A stretch of DNA of 44,037 nt from Gammaproteobacteria bacterium (GTDB taxonomy: Bacteria; Pseudomonadota; Gammaproteobacteria; Chromatiales; Chromatiaceae), in the NCBI GenBank assembly GCA_024227135.1, contig JAAELC010000385.1, positions 1 to 44,037 of the forward strand. Reading direction: 5' to 3'. Of the stretch, positions 1 through 6,652 are shown one piece after another. The notes beneath the pieces were generated by a model that worked only from the letters and a program-made list of their open reading frames with translations, was not told the origin of the DNA and searched no databases. Position 1 is the first letter of the stretch, and every line of letters begins with the position of its first letter. The position numbers and the translations under genes were made by a program.

Positions 1-162
1 GGACGTCGTCTGCGTTGCAGATTCAGTTGCATAATCTATGATATGCGCTTTCATCTGCGCCTTGAATCTGAGCTGATACCCTGCGCATTACGGGACGATA
101 CATAGTTTCCGAGGCCCTTAGTTGGCTTGGCTCGTCCTTTAACAGTGAAACCAGAAAGCGAC
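1..162. other. Left edge, no gene recognised
   Basis: I see no convincing coding region, RNA gene or clear terminator hairpin here. It lies downstream of the minus-strand FHA/transglycosylase gene, so it would hold the 3' end of that transcript. The short open frames crossing it look like chance readings. Confidence 0.4.
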
Positions 163-2109
163 TTAACCTTCAACAGGTTCCAGATACTCTTCAAGCGGGT
201 TCTCGAAATCGAAACCGAACAACCCCGGGTTTTCTCCGATGACGCTCGCTGAGAAGATATAGAAGACGTAATCATAAGTCTCCTTGGGAATCTTGTGTTG
301 TTTCAACAAGTTCCAGAAATTCCTGTCCCGAGGGTTCTCGGGCATCTTCTTAATTCGCTTCTTGATGTTGGTAGGTCCCCAGTTGTAAGAGGCCATTACC
401 AGTAACCCGGAAGCTTGAGCGTCGGTTTCGTAGATGTCACGAAGAAAACGGGCAGCAGCCCGGGTGGATTTGAGCAGACTGAATCGCTCATCCTCTGGAT
501 CGAATACAGCCTGATCCACCAGAGGGCCGGTTTTCAGGCCATAGTCTCTGGCTGTGCCCGGGATAAACTGCCAGATCCCTTTGGCGATACCGAAACGGGT
601 TGGTGGGCCGATGGCCCGGAGATCGAGGTTGCTTTCCTGGAGTGCCAGGTACATGAACTGGGGTGGAATATCGTTGTCTGTCATGGCCCTGTAGATCAGG
701 GGTGCGTAACGTTTTTCGTGGAGTTTGAACATTGCTTTCTTGAAGCGACTCGATGCCTGCCATTTGATGATATAACGCTGCACCTCCTGCACGAATCCCT
801 CTGGCATATTCAATTCACATTCGCCGAACAGCCGGGCCATGCGGGTTATGATGCGCTCTTCTTCGCTCATGGTGGCATCCAGAATGGACGATTCTTCGAG
901 ATACTGGTCGTATTGTTCCTCCATCATCGACAATTGCTGGCGTTTGTTTTCAATTTCTGCCAGCAGTCGTCTTTCTCCGGTTTCCTGGACTAGTCTTTCG
1001 ATCTGGGAAATCTGCAGGCTCATGGCCTTCATGTTGTAAAAAATATCGACAGCCAGTTTCCGGGTTTGCTGCAGTTTATTGAACTGGTAAACGCCGACAC
1101 CCACACTAGCGACCAGGAGTAGTGCTACAAAGCCGATAATGCCGCGGTAGCGTCTTGACTGCTTCTTTTTAACCTGCTGGAAGGCACGCCTTACCATGAT
1201 GGTATGTTCACCGGCTTCCCGGTCCGACGAATCGTCAAAATAGTGCTTAGCTATCTCGTCAATGGAGTGGGGTGGGGTGGGGTGGGGTGGATGCCTGTCA
1301 TCCGTATCAGATTTTTCCGGGGCCAATGCTTTTTCTACCACGGCCTGCAGCTGGACCAGGGGCCCGTAATGACCTAGTTGAATAGAAGCTTGTGCAGGCA
1401 GGCGGGCCTCTGATACTGCCACACCATTCAGCAGTGTTTCAGCATCAGAGTCAATATTGCGCACGCACCAGCCCGCATCGTCAAAGTAGATTTCTGCATG
1501 CAGAGAACTGACCGAGTTACCGGTCAGGGTGATGTCGCATACATCCGCGCTGCCGAGGGTGAACCGATCTGAGAATTTCTGGATAGGTCTTGTGGCGCCA
1601 TCGGAATGGGTGGTGACCAGGATGGGTGTGATCAGAATCGGTCCAGGTCTCTGCTTCGACGGTTGGGACGATTGGTCAGCGGGTTCCGTCTTCGGCGGTG
1701 GTGGGGGGGCTTTTAAAGATTGTGGTGCGACCACATTGGCCGGTTTGCCCGGGGATTCCCGCTCCACCCGGATGATGGGGCCCTCAGATCCGAACTGCAA
1801 TGTGGCTTTGGCGGGCAGAAAGGCCTGGGAGACGAGGTGTCCGTTCAGATAGGTTCCGTTACTGCTCCCCAGGTCTTTGATTCGCCACTGAGTACCAACG
1901 GGATACAACTCGGCGTGGCGGCGGCTGACGAGATCCAGATTCAACTGCAGCTGATTTGACTCGTCTCTGCCGATTCGGGTCAACGAGTTAAATGTCGCAG
2001 TTCTTGGTCGGCCGTCCGCAAGGGCATAAGTAATCCGTATTGAGGGTGGAGGTCGCCGGCCACTTATTCCTAAGGGCTGCCTGACGATAGTTTTCTCTTC
2101 AAGCGTCAC
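163..2109 (-). CDS. Two-FHA-domain membrane protein with periplasmic lytic transglycosylase (SLT) domain
   Basis: 648 aa, GTG start. Order of parts: a short N-terminus with a possible phosphothreonine motif (EKTIVR, T7); FHA1 at about 42-115 with GR, SRRH and NG signature residues (R46, S62, H65, N89); a proline-rich linker; a weaker FHA2 at about 180-252 that keeps S..H and NG but lacks the GR arginine; one membrane helix at about 323-341; a coiled coil at about 345-410; and an MltD-like lytic transglycosylase domain at about 468-620 with probable catalytic Glu492 in the motif ALQESN. The topology implied is cytosolic phosphothreonine readers and a periplasmic murein-cleaving domain. FHA proteins are the readers in the T6SS PpkA/PppA pathway, and murein hydrolases such as MltE help the T6SS cross the wall; one chain doing both is my inference. 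It lies 45 codons' distance from a MITE and shares strand with the tss genes. Confidence 0.85.
   Translation of the reverse strand: MTLEEKTIVRQPLGISGRRPPPSIRITYALADGRPRTATFNSLTRIGRDESNQLQLNLDLVSRRHAELYPVGTQWRIKDLGSSNGTYLNGHLVSQAFLPAKATLQFGSEGPIIRVERESPGKPANVVAPQSLKAPPPPPKTEPADQSSQPSKQRPGPILITPILVTTHSDGATRPIQKFSDRFTLGSADVCDITLTGNSVSSLHAEIYFDDAGWCVRNIDSDAETLLNGVAVSEARLPAQASIQLGHYGPLVQLQAVVEKALAPEKSDTDDRHPPHPTPPHSIDEIAKHYFDDSSDREAGEHTIMVRRAFQQVKKKQSRRYRGIIGFVALLLVASVGVGVYQFNKLQQTRKLAVDIFYNMKAMSLQISQIERLVQETGERRLLAEIENKRQQLSMMEEQYDQYLEESSILDATMSEEERIITRMARLFGECELNMPEGFVQEVQRYIIKWQASSRFKKAMFKLHEKRYAPLIYRAMTDNDIPPQFMYLALQESNLDLRAIGPPTRFGIAKGIWQFIPGTARDYGLKTGPLVDQAVFDPEDERFSLLKSTRAAARFLRDIYETDAQASGLLVMASYNWGPTNIKKRIKKMPENPRDRNFWNLLKQHKIPKETYDYVFYIFSASVIGENPGLFGFDFENPLEEYLEPVEG
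1267..1290. repeat. Pentanucleotide tandem repeat (TGGGG, about 4.6 units)
   Basis: Four full TGGGG units plus partial flanking units lie inside the FHA/transglycosylase gene, in the linker between FHA2 and the membrane helix (about residues 273-280, His/Pro-rich). Gain or loss of one 5-base unit would shift the frame and separate the FHA part from the membrane and transglycosylase part. As read the frame is open. Whether it actually slips cannot be told from one sequence. Confidence 0.8.
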
Positions 2110-2267
2110 CCGTCGTTACCTAGCATGATTACCTTGATCTGTTGGTCTAAAGTCGTCTATCTGGCTCTTAAGATACCCCAAAATCCTACTGACTGCGATG
2201 TTCTCCGGTCTGATACGGATTCCTGTTCGCCTGAGAAATGGTCACTATTCAACTGTTGAAAGTTCAT
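2110..2267. other. Intergenic stretch upstream of the FHA/transglycosylase gene
   Basis: No gene is supported. This is the leader side of the minus-strand FHA/transglycosylase gene, so its promoter should lie here unless it is read from ialB. I found no clear -35/-10 pair. Position 2264-2266 reads TGA on the minus strand and was probably the ancestral ialB stop codon before the MITE inserted. Confidence 0.4.
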
Positions 2268-2275
2268 TTCTCATT
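2268..2275. repeat. Left target-site duplication of the MITE
   Basis: TTCTCATT, identical to 2417-2424 on the other side of the element. A perfect 8-bp direct repeat exactly abutting both inverted repeats shows transposition rather than chance. Confidence 0.85.
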
Positions 2276-2416
2276 GTAACTACTCACCCCGCACGGGCAA
2301 TCTGTTGCGGAAGACGCCGTAAAACCCTCCCTGCAGGCTTGGCTTTGGCATCCATGCCAAAGACACTTCCTCCACAGACCGCCCATGGGGGTAATCTCTG
2401 GGGGGTGAGCAGTTAC
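2276..2416. mobile_element. IS66-like MITE with 15-bp terminal inverted repeats and 8-bp target duplication
   Basis: The 141-bp element is bounded by GTAACTACTCACCCC (2276-2290) and GGGGTGAGCAGTTAC (2402-2416), inverted copies with one mismatch. It is flanked on both sides by a perfect 8-bp direct repeat, TTCTCATT (2268-2275 and 2417-2424). It has no room for a transposase and carries an internal palindrome (CTTTGGCAT/ATGCCAAAG, 2343-2362). Ends beginning GTAA and an 8-bp duplication are the known hallmarks of the IS66 family, so a non-autonomous IS66 relative is the best fit. The right end overlaps the last codons of ialB and supplies its present stop codon. Confidence 0.85.
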
Positions 2417-2958
2417 TTCTCATTAATACTTTTCAATGCTGCGGTGAAACCAAGCAGAGAGAAAGGTATCACGATACGTTGATTTGCCCCATCGTGAACG
2501 GTAATGAATCCCTGTCGACCCGCTTTCATCTGCCTGATCTGGGATTTACTCAGGGGCAACCGTGTCTTGCATCCTGACTGAATGCAGTGTTGTATGGGAA
2601 ACTGGATAGTCTTGCCACTGTCGATGCGCAGAGCTAATCCGGGTGGCAGGTAGATCCCCAGGGGAAGAGTGAACACAGCCATTACCTGTTTTTTTCCACT
2701 GGGATAACCCACTACGACGTTCAGCAGCTGACGATTGCCTTCCTTCAGCATGAGATTCTGTTCCATGAAACAGAGCTCAACATCGGACTCCGATTGCCTG
2801 TCGCACCGCACTAACCAGTCTCTGAAGCTTTCTTCGGTGACAGGGTCTGCTGCTAGACTGCCTGCGAGAAAAAATAGACAGAGCAGGCTCAGAAATAGTC
2901 TGGCGCCGGAAAAGCGTTTCCAACGGGATGTCTCGCCGGCAAATAAGTTTGATTTCAT
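2413..2958 (-). CDS. Invasion-associated locus B (IalB) family secreted protein
   Basis: 181 aa from the ATG at 2956-2958. A longer frame starts upstream, but this ATG is directly followed by a good signal peptide: a basic n-region, a Leu/Phe-rich core, and a likely cut after AGSLA near residue 35. The mature part has the IalB pattern: DWLVRC near its start, a second Cys in CFMEQ, LPLGIYLPPG, a C.QSGC pair, and a closing SLLGFTAA. The four cysteines could form two disulfides in the periplasm. The biochemical role of IalB proteins is poorly defined, and a link to the T6SS is by position only. The stop codon is provided by the inserted MITE; the earlier stop would have given the same C-terminus. 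It is divergent from the plus-strand gene at 3059. Confidence 0.8.
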   Translation of the reverse strand: MKSNLFAGETSRWKRFSGARLFLSLLCLFFLAGSLAADPVTEESFRDWLVRCDRQSESDVELCFMEQNLMLKEGNRQLLNVVVGYPSGKKQVMAVFTLPLGIYLPPGLALRIDSGKTIQFPIQHCIQSGCKTRLPLSKSQIRQMKAGRQGFITVHDGANQRIVIPFSLLGFTAALKSINEK

Positions 2959-3058
2959 GGGGGTATTGGAGTCAGGGATTCGGGGATTGTCAGCTGCAAT
3001 TTGTAGTAGGATTGAATAATACGGTAATTTCAGCAGGAGAATCCATAAGGAGGAAGGT
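2959..3058. promoter_or_regulatory. Divergent intergenic region, ialB / unknown gene
   Basis: This 100-bp gap separates oppositely directed genes, so it should hold both promoters. A strong ribosome binding site (AAGGAGG) at its right end serves the plus-strand gene at 3059. I see no Shine-Dalgarno sequence of similar quality before ialB and no convincing -35/-10 pairs. Confidence 0.4.
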
Positions 3059-3853
3059 ATGGCAGGTAAGAAAGTTTGGTTGACCTGGTTGGCGACCGGG
3101 GAGGATGCCCCGGAACCCAAGGAGGCAATGGGGCTGCTGGCTCAAAATGGTCTCCAGGTATCGGGTGCGGCGTGGATGGATGACCTGGACAAGGTTGCCT
3201 GGGTGGAACTTGTTGAAATGCTGCGGAGCTGTGAAAACTCGGACCTCTGGGTTATTGCCGGGCGCAGCAGAGATTTCGATTTGGAAAACACGCGCTACGG
3301 ATTATCCATGGTCGCTGCGTCTCTGCGTTCACTGCGAGATCCAGCCATACCGTTGCTCTTTCTCGGGCTCGATTATCGGCCCCAGGCGGATGGGTTCCCC
3401 ACGCTCTTGAGACATGCTCAGTTCATGAGTTCGACAGATCCTACCTGGAGTGCCAAAGTGGTGGCTGCCGGTTATACGGCGAAGGGGCAGGGTGAGTCGG
3501 CGTTCCGTTTTAATGTACTGGCTCATCCGGTGCTGGGGCAATGGTTCGAGGTGGGGCCGGTGAACGATGACGTGGCGGATGGTATGATGTTCGGTGTAAG
3601 CGAAGGAGCTGAGATCACCCATCATGGGGTTGGTGTCAGGGGAGAGCTTCCGGAGCGCTGTGTGCTGGAATATCCTATGATGGGCATCAAGGCTGAGGTT
3701 GGTTCGACTGAATATACCGCTTGCGCGGTACTGAATCGTCTGAATTCGGAAACATCCTATTATCTGAAAGTTTCCGGCTATCCTGCGCGCGTGATGTTTG
3801 GCGGACATCCGGATGGTGACGAAGCGGAAGTGACGGTGCTGCAACTCAAATAG
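3059..3853 (+). CDS. Unrecognised conserved-looking cytosolic protein in the T6SS locus
   Basis: 264 aa, ATG with a strong AAGGAGG site about 7 bases upstream. I do not recognise the family. There is no signal peptide or membrane segment. The first 120 or so residues alternate hydrophobic strands (VWLTWLA, LWVIAG, PLLFLGLD) with amphipathic helices, as in a Rossmann or flavodoxin-like alpha/beta fold. The rest is richer in beta strand and Gly. It is followed 67 bases later by another unknown plus-strand gene, and the pair probably forms a small operon facing the tssBC gene. A T6SS accessory, an effector-related protein or an unrelated insertion are all possible. Confidence 0.7.
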   Translation: MAGKKVWLTWLATGEDAPEPKEAMGLLAQNGLQVSGAAWMDDLDKVAWVELVEMLRSCENSDLWVIAGRSRDFDLENTRYGLSMVAASLRSLRDPAIPLLFLGLDYRPQADGFPTLLRHAQFMSSTDPTWSAKVVAAGYTAKGQGESAFRFNVLAHPVLGQWFEVGPVNDDVADGMMFGVSEGAEITHHGVGVRGELPERCVLEYPMMGIKAEVGSTEYTACAVLNRLNSETSYYLKVSGYPARVMFGGHPDGDEAEVTVLQLK

Positions 3854-3920
3854 GTATGCTGATATCCGCATTGACATGGAACTAACAACAATCGATGGCA
3901 CAGGCCAGCTGGGAGCCTAA

Positions 3921-4673
3921 ATGGGACGGGTAAAAGAGATTGATCTTGAGCAGATGACGGCACTTAGGAGTGCGTCGCAGAAGTTTTCCCAGGTTCTGCA
4001 CAACACCATGATGGGGCATTTAAAAACCCTCACTCCTTTGTTCGCACCCCGCAAGGTACTCGGGGAGTTCATGGAAAGTGCATTCAAGGAAAAGATCATG
4101 GGTGCGGAGAAAAATTTTACACAGCTGGAAGGACGATACAAGACCCTCTGCAAAGACACTTTCGGAATCCCGTCGAAGTTAAGTACCCCGATATCCAACA
4201 TCAACAATCAATTGGAACTCTACCCCTGGGAGTATATCTACCGGATGGGGGAAGATGGATCGCAGACCGTCAGTATCACCTCTCCTGTCAGCTGGGTGCT
4301 GGCTTATACCGGACGGTATAACCTGTCGAACTTGCTGGCCGACCATCTGCAGGGTGAAAAGGTGGGCTATGACGATTTGAAATCCCTGATACTGAACAGT
4401 CTGACGCTGTGGCTTGTGGTGGAGCGTTCTCCCGGTTTGAAAAAACTGTTCGAAGATTTGCGTTTTCCCATGTCAATAGAAACTACACAAATTGCAGGAG
4501 ATCTGCCTTTTGTCGTGATTACCTCACCCCTCTCGTCGTTCTGTCCACAGGATGCATTGATCCAAACGGTTACTCAATTGTCGGGGCGGCCCGTGTTCGA
4601 GGAGTTTATCGATGTGGAGGAGCTGAACTCGCTTGAGGATCCGTTCAAGGGGTTGTTAACGGAGCACATGTAA
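3921..4673 (+). CDS. Unrecognised protein, probable partner of the preceding gene
   Basis: 250 aa, ATG preceded by GGGAG at good spacing. I do not recognise it. No signal peptide or transmembrane helix is seen. Residues 1-75 look helical and basic; the middle (about 90-170) is mixed; the C-terminal part has a strand-rich stretch (FVVITSPLSSF) and an acidic tail. It is convergent with the tssB-tssC fusion gene. Its position inside the locus suggests a T6SS role, for example a baseplate, chaperone or adaptor part, but nothing in the sequence proves that. Confidence 0.7.
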   Translation: MGRVKEIDLEQMTALRSASQKFSQVLHNTMMGHLKTLTPLFAPRKVLGEFMESAFKEKIMGAEKNFTQLEGRYKTLCKDTFGIPSKLSTPISNINNQLELYPWEYIYRMGEDGSQTVSITSPVSWVLAYTGRYNLSNLLADHLQGEKVGYDDLKSLILNSLTLWLVVERSPGLKKLFEDLRFPMSIETTQIAGDLPFVVITSPLSSFCPQDALIQTVTQLSGRPVFEEFIDVEELNSLEDPFKGLLTEHM

Positions 4674-4778
4674 GGGGCGCCGAAGCAGTACCGGGATAAA
4701 CCCCAATGAGTGTTTTCACCCATCCCGCATGAACAGCCTCCGCTGCGGCAGGGGTGTGGGAAGCGGTCACACAGATTG

Positions 4779-4812
4779 AAGCCGGATTCCTTGTTTTCGG
4801 CTGGTCCGGCTT
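4779..4812. terminator. Possible bidirectional terminator between convergent genes
   Basis: AAGCCGGA (4779-4786) and TCCGGCTT (4805-4812) are perfect inverted 8-mers around an 18-base spacer, within which GCCG/CGGC can also pair. It lies just beyond the plus-strand unknown gene and touches the tssBC stop codon. The loop is large and there is no good T-run, so this is weak. Confidence 0.3.
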
Positions 4813-6607
4813 ACACCGCCAGGGATAGCTGCAAATCGGTACCGTTCATAATCTCCCGTCCTGTCTTGAGCCTGATCTCCAGCAGAGGGTTATTCTCCTT
4901 ATCGTATTCCAACCCAACCGATACTTTCGCATCAGGACCCGTATCTACCAGCAGTTCCTCCAGGCTCCGTTTCATTTCCTGTTGTAATTCATGGACAGAA
5001 TGAGATGCTCGGAAGTTATCAGTTTGACTGGTGATGGTGGATACGATGCGCCCTGCCAGAAGCTGGTAGGGAAGACTCGACATCAGTCGACTGATTCGAT
5101 GGGATTCCGTATCGCTGTAATAGGCCGGGTAGTGGAGTGTGGGTGCTGTGCGGATTACGGCAAAATCCTGATCGAATCCACCCGTCAGTGAGATGATACC
5201 TGCCCGGGACAGGTCTTTGGCGGTCATCTCGGAGATTGGCCAGGCGAGGGGGAGTTGCCGGGACTCCAAGCCAGGTTCCTCGACCACCCGAAGCGGCAGG
5301 TCATCAATTCGCCCTGCTCTCGGTCCGACGAACTCGGTGGGCCAGCCCGTGCGTGCCAGGCTTGTTGTGATGGCACAGGCCAATGCCCATGCCGGTTTGC
5401 CCCAGAGGTAGTGTCCCTGGTTTTCAATGGATTCGGTGAGGCCGGATGCATTGCGATGATCCACCGGGTAGGGAAGGCGGAGTAAAAGCGGGTTGAAGCA
5501 GGCAGACAGCCAGCGAGCAGTCGGGTCATCACGCAGGCTGTTCCATTTTTCGTAACCGGGCAGATTTCTGAGTCCGTCAGGCAGGGTGAGTCGTGAAATC
5601 TGGTCGGTGGTTGCCTGACCGAAGAAGCTGGCGTCTATGGAGTAGATCAGTGAGGTCTGTGAACTCGCCAGTGTGGTTGCCAGCTGTTTGAGCAATTCCA
5701 GATCCGGTATCTTATTGTCGAAATAGTAATCGGCGATTATCAGGTTGGGAAGGCGACCGTCAGACACTTTCCGGTTCAGGTAATTCTCCAGAATCTGAGG
5801 TAGCTCAGCGCTTGTGGAGCTGAGGATCTGAATTTTTACCGGTTTTCTGAAGTTAGTCCGGTCAATCAGAAATTTCATACCGCGCCAGGTCGCTTCATGA
5901 GCCTGGAAATCCGGGTGATGCAGAATTTCATCCACCTGCCTGCCGATCACTTTCCCGATCATCCGGTGGGCCTGGATGAACTCAGACGGTATCTTTCCAG
6001 ATCCGGTATTCTTACCGATATCCTTGATCAGGCCGCTCATAAAGGAGCTGCCCCGTGATTCTTCCCTCTGCTGTTCGTCTGGCAACGCCACCATGTCGAG
6101 AATACTATCCACTACCGGGTCCTGCTGACTTGAAAGCGTTGGGGAAGGTGAGCTGGTCACAGGTTTCCGGTGGGTTGGTTGCAAAGCCGCCTTACAGAGT
6201 CGCAGTGGTTCGGCCAGGGCATCGATGGGTTTGTAGTCTTCCAGAAGGGAGTTCAGGGCTGAAGGGGGTTTTGTACCGGTGGTTACTGCTTTCAACGCGG
6301 TTCGCAGTTCGTCGATCCACTGCAACTCAGGGACGTTCTTTATCAGGCCTGCGGGTGAAAAGTCAGTGAGTTTGCTGAATTTGAGTTTCAGCCACCACCG
6401 TGGGTGCTCATCGGTCAGTAGATTAGGGATATCAAGGGTTAATCGGGGTTCCAGTCTTGATAAGGTTTCGTTGAAGCTGTGGTGATTGATGTCCGTGGCC
6501 CCGATGGGTTTCTGATCAGATTCGGCCAGGAAATCACCACATACCAGTATCTGAAAACTTGATGACACCTCTTTATGGGGCTTTTCGCTCTCTAGTGTCA
6601 ATTTCAC
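4811..6607 (-). CDS. tssBC: T6SS contractile sheath protein, TssB-TssC fusion
   Basis: 598 aa, GTG start with a strong GGAGG 6 bases away. Residues 17-140 match TssB/VipA (FQILVCGDF near the start, then the DFSPAGL..NVPEL signature at 82-95). A 25-residue Ser/Pro/Thr linker follows (143-165). Residues 166-598 match TssC/VipB: HPDFQAHEATWRG at 231-243, LLRLPY and the YLWGKPAWALA block, PLAWPISE, and the usual sheath C-terminus. Separate TssB and TssC are about 165 and 490 aa, so the fusion is shortened. Normally they form a heterodimer that polymerises round the Hcp tube. A helix at 167-175 (SILDMVAL) resembles the N-terminal VipB helix bound by ClpV, which would here be internal. It lies 45 bases after the SUMF1/SPOR gene and probably in the same operon. 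No second tssB or tssC is seen. Confidence 0.88.
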   Translation of the reverse strand: MKLTLESEKPHKEVSSSFQILVCGDFLAESDQKPIGATDINHHSFNETLSRLEPRLTLDIPNLLTDEHPRWWLKLKFSKLTDFSPAGLIKNVPELQWIDELRTALKAVTTGTKPPSALNSLLEDYKPIDALAEPLRLCKAALQPTHRKPVTSSPSPTLSSQQDPVVDSILDMVALPDEQQREESRGSSFMSGLIKDIGKNTGSGKIPSEFIQAHRMIGKVIGRQVDEILHHPDFQAHEATWRGMKFLIDRTNFRKPVKIQILSSTSAELPQILENYLNRKVSDGRLPNLIIADYYFDNKIPDLELLKQLATTLASSQTSLIYSIDASFFGQATTDQISRLTLPDGLRNLPGYEKWNSLRDDPTARWLSACFNPLLLRLPYPVDHRNASGLTESIENQGHYLWGKPAWALACAITTSLARTGWPTEFVGPRAGRIDDLPLRVVEEPGLESRQLPLAWPISEMTAKDLSRAGIISLTGGFDQDFAVIRTAPTLHYPAYYSDTESHRISRLMSSLPYQLLAGRIVSTITSQTDNFRASHSVHELQQEMKRSLEELLVDTGPDAKVSVGLEYDKENNPLLEIRLKTGREIMNGTDLQLSLAV

Positions 6608-6652
6608 TTGTCCCTCCCAATCTTGGTTCCATGAGAAAAAATATCAGCATTG

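Noticed and set aside
415-993. A 192-codon open frame on the plus strand
   Set aside because: It is a shadow of the transglycosylase half of the FHA/SLT gene, with no protein-like pattern of its own.
2198-2482. A 94-codon plus-strand frame in the gap between the FHA/SLT gene and ialB
   Set aside because: It runs through both ends of the MITE and the end of ialB, and lacks a ribosome site.
2959-3120. N-terminal extension of ialB to a start at 3120
   Set aside because: It would overlap the start of the plus-strand gene at 3059, and the inner ATG gives a proper signal peptide.
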